NCBI GenBank assembly: GCA_002025645.1
Contig: CP018783.1
Location: 1,984,001-2,048,000, forward strand
Origin: Curtobacterium pusillum
GTDB lineage: Bacteria > Actinomycetota > Actinomycetes > Actinomycetales > Microbacteriaceae
Direction: 5' to 3'
Length of the DNA stretch: 64,000 nt
Shown: piece by piece, positions 35,760 through 46,510 of the stretch
How the letters are laid out: each line of letters starts with the position of its first letter
Numbering within the stretch: the stretch's first letter is position 1
Notes under the pieces: generated by a model
Database searches by the model: none
What the model saw: only the letters and a program-made list of their open reading frames with translations
Told to the model about the DNA's origin: nothing
Made by a program: the position numbers and the translations under genes

Positions 35760-36006
35760 GGCGCGCGCCTCCCGCCGCCGGTACTAGACCTCTCGACCAG
35801 GACTGGCGACTGGGTCTGTCGATCGACGCGGCGTCACGAAGAGGCCCGAACGACAGCGAGTCTCAGGAGCCCTCTTGATCGCTACGCTGCCAGGACGACT
35901 CAGGGTGGTGTGCCCACTACGGGGTACATCAGCTTCGCGATAGGTAGCGGCAGACTTGCGACCGATACTCACATCCGCGAGTGATCGTGGTGACGAACGG
36001 ACGAGC

Positions 36007-37725
36007 ATGCTCCCCAAGATTCCTGGATACACGGACGACTCCCCGTCGCTTGCCGCCGAGTGGCAGCAGCCGCCCGGTGACTACGCAACCGAGTTGTGGC
36101 CTAGTGGCGCACTCGGGTCGATCGAGGAGCATCCCACAGGTTGGCTTGTTGTCGAAGAGCACGACTACTCGGCATCGTCCGGCTCGTCCGGCGTCTCAAC
36201 CTTCTTGACCAGCCTTGATGGATGGGCGATCGCAGCAGATCACTTCGATTGGGATGCTCGGTACCTCGGCGACTACTCCTTCGATGAATACTCCGGCGAC
36301 GAGACAGGCCTCGCGCAGGACGATCGGGGGATTGTCGCCGAGTTTTTCGTTGACACTCAGTCGAATCACGGCCTAAAGCCTCGGACGGTTGACGTGTCCT
36401 TGCCGTTCCAGTGGTTCTGGAATGCTATGAGAGACGGCAACAATTGGAGCTATCTTGATAGCGCAGGCAACGAGCATCCCCTCGTCCGCACAATTGCCAC
36501 TTCCGACTCCTGGCGCGTCGAGGTAAGCGCGCGCGAATTCCGCCGCTTCCTTGAGCGGACAAGACGTGTCGCCGTCATCCAATACGACGTTGTCACCTAT
36601 GCCAACTCCGCGCCCTTCGCGTCTACGTCGGACCAGTTCCGCAATGCTTGGGCGTCCTTCACGTGGACTCCTGTTCGCGACGCTATTGGCCACGGCTATA
36701 ACGCCTTCTCCAGACTGCTGGGAAAGCGGCTAATCAGCGGGATGAGCAGCGGCCCCATTCCTCCCGCTCTCGATCACGAGGACCCGCGGAGCAACGAGCA
36801 CCCCGACTACATCATCGGGGTGGATCCACAGACAGGCTCTGACCGAGTCTTCACCAGCGACCCCGAGAAGTTGGCGAATTACTTCGGGAAGAACCCTGAA
36901 GCTCCTCATTACCTCACCCTCGTGCACTTTGACCAGCGCGTTCTCAATAAATATCGAGATGAGCCTTCTAAGTACGAGGTGACCGCGACGCGGCTCAGTT
37001 GCCTTGGGCTCTGGTCTCTCGGGCTAGGCACAGGCACAGAAGGTTCCATCCAAGTTTACCTTGGTGACCTCGGTCGAGATCTTCCATGGCAAGAGCGAGC
37101 GCACTGGAAGAGCTACAACGTTCCACCCAGGGGCACTATGGATGAGTCTCGCTTCCGGCGTGATTTTCTTGCCGAGTGGGCTGGTGGCCCGACCACCCTG
37201 GAGGAGTTGCGAGCGAATCTCGAAAGCCTCCGGCAGACCGCTTTGGAGAGGCTGAGTACGCCTGTCATACGTGAGCTCGATAGCCACGACCGACTCAACT
37301 TCGAGCGACTTACGCCTCCAGGGACTGATGAGCGACACGAATTGGTCTTGCCAGTGATCACTCTGACGAAGGCACTTGTCGACGCGATCGATGTGAAGGG
37401 CCTACGGACATTCCTCGGTGCCGGTCATGAGGAAGAGCGAGGGCTTGCTCTCCTCGAATCTGTGGTTGTTCGAGTAGGCGGCTCCGCCACCATGGTTCAG
37501 CCGTTTCGGGCGCTTCAGCGACTGAGGTCCTCTGGTGGTGTTGCGCACTGGGGTGGAAGCGAAGCGGGCAAGGTGATAAAGGCGCTCGGCCTGGAGGGCA
37601 TGAATCCGGCTGAGACAATCGAGTTTCTCGCCGCTGGGATTTCCGCCTCGCTGAAGGACCTGCGGGACCTCATCTCCGATACCCCGGGCGAGCCCGACGC
37701 GCCCCGCACGGAGCCTTCGAAGTAA
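36007..37725 (+). CDS. uncharacterised 572-aa island protein, possible HEPN-like C-terminus
   Basis: Large soluble protein starting MLPKIPGYTDDSPSLAAEW; a TTG 17 codons upstream is also possible and neither has a strong ribosome binding site. The N-terminal half is rich in aromatics (WFWNAMRDGNNWSYLD). The C-terminal ~100 residues are helical and contain RLRSSGGVAHWGG, an R-x6-H pattern as in some HEPN/DUF4145-type domains, then AETIEFLAAGISASLKDL. Divergent from the primase-like gene and last gene before attR. Codon use is AT-richer than the core. Confidence 0.6.
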   Translation: MLPKIPGYTDDSPSLAAEWQQPPGDYATELWPSGALGSIEEHPTGWLVVEEHDYSASSGSSGVSTFLTSLDGWAIAADHFDWDARYLGDYSFDEYSGDETGLAQDDRGIVAEFFVDTQSNHGLKPRTVDVSLPFQWFWNAMRDGNNWSYLDSAGNEHPLVRTIATSDSWRVEVSAREFRRFLERTRRVAVIQYDVVTYANSAPFASTSDQFRNAWASFTWTPVRDAIGHGYNAFSRLLGKRLISGMSSGPIPPALDHEDPRSNEHPDYIIGVDPQTGSDRVFTSDPEKLANYFGKNPEAPHYLTLVHFDQRVLNKYRDEPSKYEVTATRLSCLGLWSLGLGTGTEGSIQVYLGDLGRDLPWQERAHWKSYNVPPRGTMDESRFRRDFLAEWAGGPTTLEELRANLESLRQTALERLSTPVIRELDSHDRLNFERLTPPGTDERHELVLPVITLTKALVDAIDVKGLRTFLGAGHEEERGLALLESVVVRVGGSATMVQPFRALQRLRSSGGVAHWGGSEAGKVIKALGLEGMNPAETIEFLAAGISASLKDLRDLISDTPGEPDAPRTEPSK

Positions 37726-37957
37726 CGCGCGGTCCTCACGTCGGGCAGTGCTGGCATGTCCTCCCTCTGGTCGTCCGGAGGGGGTGGGGATCGTCCCGCG
37801 CGCGCTTGTGGAAGCGCCAGGACCGCTTAGCGAGCCCGAACTTACCCCGCACAAAAGACGGAACCTCGCGCAGTTCCACGCAATCTCTAGGCAGCCGTCC
37901 GCGGGTCCGTCGGCGGCCAGCGGAACATGGTGCGACCCCGCGGAAGGCTCCTACGCC

Positions 37958-37996
37958 TAATCCGAGGGTCGTGGGTTCGAGCCCCACGGGGCCCAC
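37958..37996 (+). repeat. attR: 39-bp direct repeat of the tRNA-Lys 3' end
   Basis: Exact copy of 27894-27932, marking the right end of the island. The preceding sequence is unlike a tRNA 5' half. Confidence 0.9.
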
Positions 37997-38004
37997 CCGT
38001 TCCT

Positions 38005-38056
38005 GAACACCGGCTTTTCATCCGAGGGTCGTGGGTTCGAGCCCCACGGGGCCCAC
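38005..38056 (+). pseudogene. second tRNA-Lys 3'-half remnant
   Basis: GAACACCGGCTTTTCATCCGAGG and the following T-arm/acceptor (to 38056) repeat the tRNA-Lys 3' half, with changes in the anticodon loop; the last 37 bp are identical to the att core. There is no 5' half, so it is not a functional tRNA. Best read as a scar of an older integration at the same site. Confidence 0.75.
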
Positions 38057-38139
38057 CCCTTGTTCTCTGCGGTTCGTGTGTGCGGACACTCGGCTCCCGC
38101 TCACCGGATGCCCGGAACCCGCCGCGTAGAATCCCGGCC

Positions 38140-38955
38140 GTGGCCCGACGAACCGACGGCGGATGGCCGGACGGTCCTCGTTCGCTGCCTCCCAGACGAC
38201 GACGCCGAACCCGACGCGGGTTCCCCGTCGTCGCGCTCGGCGCGATGGCCGTCGGCGTCGTCGGGTGCCTCGTCATGCTCCCCGCGGTGTCGAACGCCTG
38301 CCAGACCGTCCCCGACGCGACCGACGCCTCGGCGAGCCGGACTGCCTCGGCGATCGCCCGCGGATCGGACGTCCTCATCGTCGGCGACTCGTACACGACG
38401 GGCCGAGGGTCGTACGACGGCACGCACGGTTGGGCGCAGGACCTCGTCGCCGAACGCGGGTGGGACGCCACGATCGACGGCGTCCCCGGCACCGGGTACG
38501 TCAACACGGGCGCGACGAAGTCGACGCGCTGGAACTACCTGTCCCGCATCGAGCGGAGCGAGTCGATCGACCCCGCACTCGTGATCGTGCAGGGCAGCCA
38601 GAACGACTGGCTCGTCAGCGCCGACACCCTCGAGCGCCGAGTCGAGCAGACGCTCCGGACCGCGAAGCGTCAGTGGCCCGACGCCGTCGTCGTGGCGATC
38701 GGACCCTCGGCGCCGCAGCCCCTGGCCCGCACCACGACCGGGATCTCGGACGCGGTCGCCGCCGGGGCACGGGCCGCCGGGGTCACCTACGTGGACGCCC
38801 TCGACGGCCGGTGGTTCACCACGACGAACAGTGCGAGCTACGCCGCCCCGGACGGGCAGCACCTCAACGACGCCGGGTACCTGTACCTCGCCGGTCGGAT
38901 CGACGACGCCCTCGAGGCCCTCGCCACGCCGCGCATGCGCGAACAGTGCGCCTGA
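38140..38955 (+). CDS. SGNH/GDSL-family hydrolase, membrane-anchored or secreted
   Basis: 271 aa from GTG at 38140, 8 nt after a TAGAAT -10 box (leaderless). A basic N-terminus is followed by a hydrophobic signal/anchor (FPVVALGAMAVGVVGCLVML). Catalytic blocks are IVGDSYTTGRGS (nucleophile Ser), GVPGTGYVNTG, VIVQGSQNDW (block III Asn) and DGQHLNDAGY (Asp and His). The substrate cannot be deduced; related proteins deacylate cell-wall or polysaccharide groups. First core gene after the island. Confidence 0.82.
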   Translation: MARRTDGGWPDGPRSLPPRRRRRTRRGFPVVALGAMAVGVVGCLVMLPAVSNACQTVPDATDASASRTASAIARGSDVLIVGDSYTTGRGSYDGTHGWAQDLVAERGWDATIDGVPGTGYVNTGATKSTRWNYLSRIERSESIDPALVIVQGSQNDWLVSADTLERRVEQTLRTAKRQWPDAVVVAIGPSAPQPLARTTTGISDAVAAGARAAGVTYVDALDGRWFTTTNSASYAAPDGQHLNDAGYLYLAGRIDDALEALATPRMREQCA

Positions 38956-39119
38956 TCCACTGATCGGGGTACAAGTCCTCCACAGCGGACTCATTGCGAT
39001 TCGGGCTGACAGTTCAGTCGTCGTTCAGCAGACTGTTGGGCTGACGCCGATAGTGTCGTTCCCGGATCCGATCGCCGGATCCTGCACCACCGCACCACCA
39101 GGAACGAACGGGGTACACC

Positions 39120-39440
39120 GTGATCGAGCCCATCGAAGCCACGCACACCAGCAGCACCGGGGACGCGCGCCGCATCGTCGAGCTCGCAGCAGCGACCAAC
39201 ACGACGATGAGCAACGAGCTCCTGCTCGACACGCTCCGCCGGAACGCGCAGGTCACGACCCGGCACATCCGCAAGGACTTCGTCGAGGTCGCGACCGGCA
39301 CCGCGGTGCTCGGGTACGTGTGCCGGCAGCGCAAGGACTTCATCGCACTGCGCGGGGACGACCCGGCGTGGGCGCAGGAGGTCGGCCGCTACGCCAGCGA
39401 GTCGCTCGCGGTCGAGGCACTGCGCATGCGCCGCGCCTGA
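39120..39440 (+). CDS. 106-aa hypothetical protein
   Basis: GTG at 39120 reads MIEPIEATHTSSTGDARRIV. Soluble, mainly helical (AVLGYVCRQRKDFIALRGDD), no recognised family. Codon use is core-like and a strong terminator follows, supporting expression. Confidence 0.6.
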   Translation: MIEPIEATHTSSTGDARRIVELAAATNTTMSNELLLDTLRRNAQVTTRHIRKDFVEVATGTAVLGYVCRQRKDFIALRGDDPAWAQEVGRYASESLAVEALRMRRA

Positions 39441-39484
39441 CCGGCGGACCACTGACCCACTGACCGCGCCGCACACCCGGCACC

Positions 39485-39519
39485 GCGAAGGCCCCGCCGG
39501 AGTCCGGCGGGGCCTTCGC
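39485..39519. terminator. bidirectional terminator hairpin
   Basis: 16-bp perfect stem (39485-39500 with 39504-39519, loop AGT) between the convergent 106-aa gene and galM. Confidence 0.85.
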
Positions 39520-39542
39520 CGTGTGCGCCCGGGAGCGCCGGG

Positions 39543-40475
39543 TCAGGACCAGACGCGGCGGATGCCCCAGGTGCCCGTCCAGGACTCGTCGGGCTCGAGC
39601 CAACGGAGGCCCTCCCCCGAGTTCAACGCGTTCGCCGGCGCGGTCATCGGTTCGACCGCCACGGCCAGCCCGGTGCCGTCGCCGCGGGGGAACTCGCGGG
39701 AGGTGAAGACCTGCACGTACGGGAACGACGCGTCCTGCCACAGCTCGACACCGTCGCCCTCGGGGCCGTGCATCGTCGTCCGACGCACCCCCTCGGCGTC
39801 CGGGGTGATGTCCGTGTACGCCGTGTCGAGGTCGGAGTCCCCGGCCCGTCGCCCGGCGCGGAGGTCGACACCGGTGCCCTCGACCGGCTCGGAGCCGTTC
39901 GGGATGCGCTTGTCGTCGACGGTGAACGCGGTCGCGGCGTCGAGCGTCACGACGAGGTCCTCGGCGGGGGTGTCCCCGGCGCGCAGGTAGGGGTGCGCAC
40001 CGATCGCGAACGGTGCCCGGACGCCCGAGCGGTTCACGACCTCGTGCGTCATGCGGATGCCGTCGTCGACGAGCTCGTGGTGCACCCGGGTCTCGAGGGT
40101 GAAGGGCCAGCCGTGCTGCGGGTGGATCGTGGCCTCCTGCAGCACCGACGACTCGGTCTGGTCCACGACCCGGTACGGCGCGAAGCGGAGCAGTCCGTGC
40201 GAGGCGTTGCCGTACTTCGGCTCGGAGACGTCGAGCTGCTGGCGCTTGCCGTCGAGCTCCCAGACGCCACCGGCGACGCGGTTCGGCCACGGTGCGAGCA
40301 CGATGCCGTTCGCCCCGGGCGGCTGCTCCGAGACGGGGAACGGCTCGGTGAGGTCGAAGCCGGCGACACGGAGCTCCCGGATGCCGGCGGCGACCTCGGT
40401 GACGACCGCCTCGACGACCCCGTCGGGTCCGGCGTGGCGGAGATGGTACTGGCCCCCGGTGGGTGCTGCGGTCAT
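39543..40475 (-). CDS. galM: aldose 1-epimerase (mutarotase)
   Basis: 310 aa, beta-sandwich mutarotase. Features include PWPNRVAGGVWELDG, ASHGLLRFAPYRV (catalytic His region), FAIGAHPYLRAGD (second His) and EPMTAPANALNSGEGLRWL. It interconverts sugar anomers for galactose use. The ATG at 40475 overlaps the DeoR-regulator stop (ATGA) and has GGAAGGA upstream. The neighbouring divergent galT-galK supports a galactose role. Confidence 0.88.
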   Translation of the reverse strand: MTAAPTGGQYHLRHAGPDGVVEAVVTEVAAGIRELRVAGFDLTEPFPVSEQPPGANGIVLAPWPNRVAGGVWELDGKRQQLDVSEPKYGNASHGLLRFAPYRVVDQTESSVLQEATIHPQHGWPFTLETRVHHELVDDGIRMTHEVVNRSGVRAPFAIGAHPYLRAGDTPAEDLVVTLDAATAFTVDDKRIPNGSEPVEGTGVDLRAGRRAGDSDLDTAYTDITPDAEGVRRTTMHGPEGDGVELWQDASFPYVQVFTSREFPRGDGTGLAVAVEPMTAPANALNSGEGLRWLEPDESWTGTWGIRRVWS

Positions 40476-41341
40476 GCGGTCTCGTTCCTTCCGTTCGGTG
40501 CCGGGTCGACCCCGGCTGTGCCGTCGCTGCCGTCCGCGACGACGACCTCGACCCCGGCCGCCCGGATGGGGGCGACGGCGTCGGCCGTGGTCTCGGCGGT
40601 GACGACGACGTCGATGTCCTCGAGCGCGCGGACGACCCCGATGTGGGCCCGGCCGAACTTCGACCCGTCCGCGACGACGACGGTACGCCGGGCCGTGGCC
40701 GCGAGCATGCGCTTCGCCTCGGTCTCGGGCAGGTTCACGTTCGTCAGGCCGTGCGCGACGTCGAGCCCGGTGCCGCCCAGGAACACGAGGTCGGCGGCGA
40801 TCAGCGGCAGCAGCGTGTTGTTGAACGGCGCGACGAGGGAGTGCTGGAGCGGGCGCAGCGTGCCGCCGGTGACCACGACGGTGAAGCGCGGCACCGCGGC
40901 CTCGAGCGCGAGGGCGGTCGTCAACGAGTTCGTGACCACGGTGACGTCGACCAGGTCCTCGCGGGCGACCAGCGCCGACGCGACCGCCGCGGGCGTGGTG
41001 CCGACGTCGAGCACGACGCACTGTCCGGAGCGCACGAGGGCGGCCGCGGCACGGCCGATCGCGGCCTTGGCGACCTGGTGCTCCACGGCGGTCTCCTCGA
41101 ACGGACGCTCGCCGGAACCGGCCCCGAGGCGGACGGCACCGCCGTGCACCCGCCTGAGCCGCGCCTCCAGGTCGAGGGAGGCGAGGTCCTGCCGGACGGT
41201 CACCTCGCTGGTTCCGAGGGCCGCTGCCAGGGCGGCCGTGCGGACCATGCCGGGCGCACCCTCGACGATGGAGACGATGCGGTCCTGACGCAGCGGCGCG
41301 GGGAGCGCGCCGGCGAGGAAGGAGAGGTCGTCGTCCGTCAT
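40472..41341 (-). CDS. DeoR-family sugar regulator
   Basis: 289 aa. N-terminal winged helix with AALAAALGTSEVTVRQDLAS and LEARLRRVHGGAV, the DeoR signature; C-terminal sugar-phosphate sensor with VVLDVGTTPAAVASAL, VVTNSLTTAL and VVVADGSKFGRAHIG. The ATG at 41341 (MTDDDLSFL) is preferred; an in-frame start at 41377 would overlap the operator region. It is divergent from galT and coupled to galM, so it is the likely repressor of the galactose genes. Confidence 0.88.
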   Translation of the reverse strand: MTDDDLSFLAGALPAPLRQDRIVSIVEGAPGMVRTAALAAALGTSEVTVRQDLASLDLEARLRRVHGGAVRLGAGSGERPFEETAVEHQVAKAAIGRAAAALVRSGQCVVLDVGTTPAAVASALVAREDLVDVTVVTNSLTTALALEAAVPRFTVVVTGGTLRPLQHSLVAPFNNTLLPLIAADLVFLGGTGLDVAHGLTNVNLPETEAKRMLAATARRTVVVADGSKFGRAHIGVVRALEDIDVVVTAETTADAVAPIRAAGVEVVVADGSDGTAGVDPAPNGRNETA

Positions 41342-41349
41342 GTGCTCAG

Positions 41350-41385
41350 TTTCGCTTGCTTCCGGAGTCTTTCGCAATCCTTCGG
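41350..41385. promoter_or_regulatory. candidate DeoR operator and leaderless galT promoter
   Basis: TTTCGCTTGC, TTCCGGAGTC and TTTCGCAATC are three in-phase 10-bp units (41350-41379), followed by TTCGG. DeoR proteins often bind such T-rich direct repeats. TAGGGT at 41394-41399 is a -10 box 7 nt before the galT GTG. Confidence 0.5.
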
Positions 41386-41405
41386 ATGGCGGCTAGGGTG
41401 GTGCG

Positions 41406-42499
41406 GTGATCACTAAGCGCGTGACGAAGCTCGCGGACGGACGCGACCTCATCTACTTCGACGACGCCGATTCGACGCTGCCCGCCGAGCGCAGCATCGA
41501 CCAGCGTGTGCTCGACCCGCGGCCGGAGACGGCCCGCATGCGGCAGGACGTCCTGACCGGCGAGTGGGTCTCCATCGCAGCGAGCCGGCAGAACCGGGTG
41601 TTCCTCCCGCCGGCCGACCAGGACCCGCTCGCACCGCAGACCCCCCAGAACCCGTCGGAGATCCCGAGCCGCTACGACGTCGCCGTCTTCGAGAACCGGT
41701 CGCCGTCGTTCGGGCCCCTGCTCGAGGCCGAGGACGCACCGGAGTCGCTCGACTCCCTCTCCGACGTCGGACTGAACCGCGAGTTCCGCAGCGTCGGCCG
41801 GTGCGAGGTCGTCTGCTTCTCCCCCGAGACCGCCGGCTCGTTCGCGTCGATCTCCGAGTCGCGGGCCCGCACCGTGGTCGAGGCCTGGGCAGATCGCACC
41901 GCCGCGCTGTCCGCGATGCCCGGCATCCAGCAGGTGTTCCCCTTCGAGAACCGTGGCGAGGCGATCGGCGTCACGCTGCACCACCCGCACGGGCAGATCT
42001 ACTCGTACCCGTACGTCACCCCGCGGACCCAGCGTCTGCTGGCGAGCATCGAGCGGTTCGGTCCTGACCTGTTCGAGCAGCACCTCGCCAACGAGCGGGC
42101 GTCCGACCGGGTCGTCCTCGCCGGCGAGCACTTCACCGCCTTCGTGCCGTTCGCCGCACGCTGGCCCATCGAGATCCACATGCTGCCGCACCGCCACGTG
42201 CCGGACTTCGCGGGCCTCACCGACGCCGAGAAGGACGAGCTCGCGCACATGCACCTGCGCCTCACCCGCGGCATCGACAAGCTCTACGACGACCCGACGC
42301 CGTACATCGCCGCGTGGCACCAGGCACCCGTGCACACCGGCCGCGACACCGTGCGGCTCATGCTGCAGATCACGTCGCCGCGTCGTGCGGCGGACAAGTT
42401 GAAGTTCCTGGCCGGCAGCGAAGCCGCCATGGGCGCCTGGATCGGGGACCTCGTGCCCGAGAAGGCGGCCGAGTTCATCCGAGGAGGGATCGAACGCGC

Positions 42500-42503
<4 letters not shown>
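41406..42503 (+). CDS. galT: galactose-1-phosphate uridylyltransferase
   Basis: 365 aa from GTG at 41406, probably leaderless. Active-site motif HHPHGQIYSYPYV (HxHxQ nucleophile His) and zinc/second-half His in PIEIHMLPHRHVPDF are present. It transfers UMP from UDP-glucose to galactose-1-phosphate (Leloir pathway). Overlaps galK by 4 bp (ATGA). Confidence 0.95.
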
Positions 42504-43639
<1,136 letters not shown>

Positions 43640-43657
43640 GGCGCGCCGCGGGGACCG

Positions 43658-44107
43658 TCAGCCGGCGTAGCCGGCGTACCGGACCTGCTCGGTGACGTTC
43701 CCGATGACGAACGGGTGCGTCCAACCGTGCTCCACTGCCCACTGCACCCAGGCGATCTGCGCCGGCATGAGCAGCCACACCAGCACCGTCGTCCCGACCA
43801 CGCCGGCGAGGGCGAGACCCATCACGGTGTGCTCGTCGAACCGACGAGCACCGCGGCGGGCGATCGCGACGAGGAACCCGACGACCGCGAAGCCCACCGT
43901 GACGAGCGTCCACCCGAGCGCTGGGTGCGACTCGAAGTCGTACTCCTGGCCGGCGTGCGGGAACGAGGTGCCCCAGGTCGACCCCGGCTGCTGGAAGACG
44001 ATGCAGAGCACCACGATGACGACCAGCCACCGGGCGTCCTTCGTCAGTTGCGACGGAGCAGGTCTCGGCCGCAACACGGGCTCGGTGAGCAGTCGTTCGT
44101 CCCCCAT
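43658..44107 (-). CDS. 149-aa membrane protein
   Basis: Three hydrophobic helices: WLVVIVVLCIVFQQ, GWTLVTVGFAVVGFLVAIA and MGLALAGVVGTTVLVWLLM. The loop between the first two is short (TWGTSFPHAGQEYDFESH). The ATG at 44107 lies after a TACGGT -10-like box, so it is probably leaderless; an earlier in-frame start (44197) would cross the large hairpin at 44138-44188. No family recognised. Confidence 0.68.
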   Translation of the reverse strand: MGDERLLTEPVLRPRPAPSQLTKDARWLVVIVVLCIVFQQPGSTWGTSFPHAGQEYDFESHPALGWTLVTVGFAVVGFLVAIARRGARRFDEHTVMGLALAGVVGTTVLVWLLMPAQIAWVQWAVEHGWTHPFVIGNVTEQVRYAGYAG

Positions 44108-44137
44108 GGCGCGACCGTAGCACCGGACGGACATCTG

Positions 44138-44188
44138 GTGAGCAGAAATGGTCGGGTCCCACGACGGGACCCGACCATTTCTGCTCAC
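44138..44188. repeat. 23-bp perfect inverted repeat
   Basis: Arms 44138-44160 and 44166-44188 pair perfectly around ACGAC. Located between folD and the membrane gene; it can act as folD terminator but has no T tract. A tandem GCACGGCGGCGGCGCGC motif lies next to it (about 44197-44235). Confidence 0.75.
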
Positions 44189-44236
44189 GAAGCGCACGGC
44201 GGCGGCGCGCGCGTGCGCACGGCGGCGGCGCGCCCG

Positions 44237-45169
44237 CTAGTGCAGGTGGCGCTCGGCGGCCTCGACCACGTTCTTCATCAGCATCGCGCGGGTCATCGGG
44301 CCCACGCCACCGGGTGTCGGCGAGAGGAACCCGGCGACGGATGCGACCGCGGGGTCGACGTCGCCCCGCAGGCGCGCCTTGCCCGTCTCCGGGGACACGA
44401 CACGACTGATGCCGACGTCGATGACCGCCGCGCCCGGCTTCACCCAGTCCGGCTGCACGAGTCCGGCGACGCCCGCAGCAGCGACGATGATGTCCGCCCG
44501 GCGGCACTCGGCGGCGACGTCCTCGGTCAGGGAGTGGGTGAGGGTCGCGGTCGCCTCGAGCCGGGTGAGGAGCAGGCCGAGCGGACGCCCGACCGTCAGG
44601 CCCTGGCCGATGATCGTGACGTGCTGGCCCCGGATCGGGACGTCGTACGCCTCGAGCATCGCCACGATGCCGCGCGGGGTGCACGGCAGGGGCGCGTCGA
44701 TCGTTCCGGCACCGCCCGGGACGGCGAGCACGAGCTCGCCGAGGTTGGTCGGGTGCAGGCCGTCGGCGTCCTTCGCCGGGTTCATCAGCTCGAGCATCGG
44801 GATCGGGTCGATCCCCTGCGGCAGCGGGAGCTGCACGATGAACGCGGTGACCCGGGGGTCGTCGTTCATCTGCAGGATCGCGGCGCGGATGTCGGCGGCC
44901 GACGCGGTCTCCGGCAGGTCGATGCGGACCGAGTCGAGCCCGATCTGCGCCGAGTCGCGGTGCTTGCCGGCGACGTACGACACCGAGCCGGCGTTCTGGC
45001 CGACCATGATCGTGCCGAGGCCGGGGCGGAACCCGTGCTCGTGCAGCCGGTCGATGCGGACCTTCAGGTCGTCGAGCGTGCGGGCGGCGAGGGCGGTGCC
45101 GTCGATGCGGACGGCAGAGCCCTCCCCTGCCCAGAGCGCCCGCGGCAGATCAGCCACGGCGCCGCTCAC
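44237..45169 (-). CDS. folD: methylenetetrahydrofolate dehydrogenase/cyclohydrolase
   Basis: 310 aa. Catalytic Tyr-Lys in [19 protein letters not shown], substrate motif [33 protein letters not shown], the NADP loop [16 protein letters not shown] and [14 protein letters not shown] are all present. It converts 5,10-methylene-THF to 10-formyl-THF. The GTG at 45169 overlaps the glyA stop (GTGA), so it is coupled to glyA and falls under the ZTP riboswitch. Confidence 0.95.
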   Translation of the reverse strand: MSGAVADLPRALWAGEGSAVRIDGTALAARTLDDLKVRIDRLHEHGFRPGLGTIMVGQNAGSVSYVAGKHRDSAQIGLDSVRIDLPETASAADIRAAILQMNDDPRVTAFIVQLPLPQGIDPIPMLELMNPAKDADGLHPTNLGELVLAVPGGAGTIDAPLPCTPRGIVAMLEAYDVPIRGQHVTIIGQGLTVGRPLGLLLTRLEATATLTHSLTEDVAAECRRADIIVAAAGVAGLVQPDWVKPGAAVIDVGISRVVSPETGKARLRGDVDPAVASVAGFLSPTPGGVGPMTRAMLMKNVVEAAERHLH

Positions 45170-46455
45170 GCGTACAGCGGGAACGCGTCGGCGAGGGCCT
45201 TCACCCGGGCCGACAGCGCGTCGATGTCCGGGTTCGGCATGAGCGTCAGCGCGATGATGTCGGCGACCTCGGTGAACTCGGTGTCCCCGAAGCCGCGCGT
45301 CGCGAGCGCCGGGGTACCGATGCGGACGCCCGAGGTGACCATCGGCGGGCGCGGGTCGAACGGCACGGAGTTGCGGTTGACGGTGATGCCGACCTCGTGC
45401 AGCAGGTCTTCCGCCTGCTTGCCGTCGACCTCGGACTCGCGCAGGTCGACGAGCACCAGGTGCACGTCGGTGCCACCGGTGAGCACGTCGATCCCGGCCG
45501 CGCGAGCGTCGGGCTGGGTGAGCCGATCAGCGAGCAGACGAGCACCGCGCAGTGTGCGCTCCTGACGGTCCTTGAACTCGGGCGTCGCGGCGAGCAGGAA
45601 CGCGGTGGCCTTGGCGGCGATGACGTGCATCAGCGGGCCGCCCTGCTGGCCCGGGAACACTGCCGAGTTGAGCTTCTTGAACAGCGACTCGTCGTTCGAC
45701 AGGATCAGGCCGGAGCGCGGACCGGCGAGGGTCTTGTGCACCGTCGACGACACGACGTGGGCGTGCGGGAGGGGCGACGGGTGCAGGCCTGCGGCGACGA
45801 GACCGGCGAAGTGCGCCATGTCCACCCACAGGGTCGCGCCGACCTCGTCCGCGATCTCGCGGAACTTCGCGAAGTCGAGCTGGCGCGGGTAGGCGGACCA
45901 GCCGGCGATGAGGACCTTCGGCTGGTGCTCGATGGCCTTCGCGCGGATGTCGTCGTAGTCGACCTCGAACGTCTCCGGGTCGACGCCGTACGACACGGCG
46001 TTGTAGATCCGGCCGGAGAAGTTCAGCTTCATCCCGTGCGTCAGGTGGCCACCGTGGGCGAGCTCGAGGCCGAGGATGGTGTCGCCGGCCGAGGCGATGG
46101 CGTGCAGGACGGCGGCGTTCGCGCTCGCACCGGAGTGCGGCTGCACGTTCGCGTACTCGGCACCGAAGAGCGCCTTGGCACGGTCGATGGCGAGCTGCTC
46201 GGCGACGTCGACGTACTCGCAGCCGCCGTAGTAGCGCTTGCCCGGGTAGCCCTCGGCGTACTTGTTGGTGAGCACGGAGCCCTGGGACTCGAGGACGGCG
46301 CGCGGCACGAAGTTCTCCGACGCGATCATCTCGAGGGTGTCGCGCTGGCGGCCGAGCTCCTGCTCGAGGACGCGTGCGATCTCGGGGTCGACCTCGCTCA
46401 GCGGGGCGTTGAAGGCGGTGTTGGTGGCTGCGGGGGGCAGGTCGGTGATGGACAC
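45166..46455 (-). CDS. glyA: serine hydroxymethyltransferase
   Basis: 429 aa. PLP-lysine motif [16 protein letters not shown]-terminal [36 protein letters not shown] and [11 protein letters not shown]. It transfers the serine hydroxymethyl group to THF, giving glycine and methylene-THF. The GTG at 46455 has GAGGAG upstream. A ~130-nt leader contains a ZTP riboswitch, linking glyA-folD expression to the purine/folate alarmone ZTP. Confidence 0.96.
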   Translation of the reverse strand: MSITDLPPAATNTAFNAPLSEVDPEIARVLEQELGRQRDTLEMIASENFVPRAVLESQGSVLTNKYAEGYPGKRYYGGCEYVDVAEQLAIDRAKALFGAEYANVQPHSGASANAAVLHAIASAGDTILGLELAHGGHLTHGMKLNFSGRIYNAVSYGVDPETFEVDYDDIRAKAIEHQPKVLIAGWSAYPRQLDFAKFREIADEVGATLWVDMAHFAGLVAAGLHPSPLPHAHVVSSTVHKTLAGPRSGLILSNDESLFKKLNSAVFPGQQGGPLMHVIAAKATAFLLAATPEFKDRQERTLRGARLLADRLTQPDARAAGIDVLTGGTDVHLVLVDLRESEVDGKQAEDLLHEVGITVNRNSVPFDPRPPMVTSGVRIGTPALATRGFGDTEFTEVADIIALTLMPNPDIDALSARVKALADAFPLYA

Positions 46456-46510
46456 GGGACTCCTCGTTGTCGGTTCCGTCGGGCACGAGCACGACGAGGT
46501 GGACGGTGGG

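Larger units (their letters stand above)
27894..37996. mobile_element. tRNA-Lys-integrated genomic island, about 10.1 kb
   Basis: Bounded by the perfect 39-bp repeat, with a tyrosine integrase next to attL reading toward the tRNA, a divergent repressor/excisionase switch, a short replication-like gene and then defence-like cargo. There are no capsid, terminase or conjugation genes, so it is a satellite-like or defective element that would need help to transfer. Base composition is visibly lower in GC than the flanks, especially across 33.5-37.7 kb. Confidence 0.88.

Noticed and set aside
38005-38056. A second tRNA-Lys gene
   Set aside because: Only the 3' half is present and the anticodon loop is altered.
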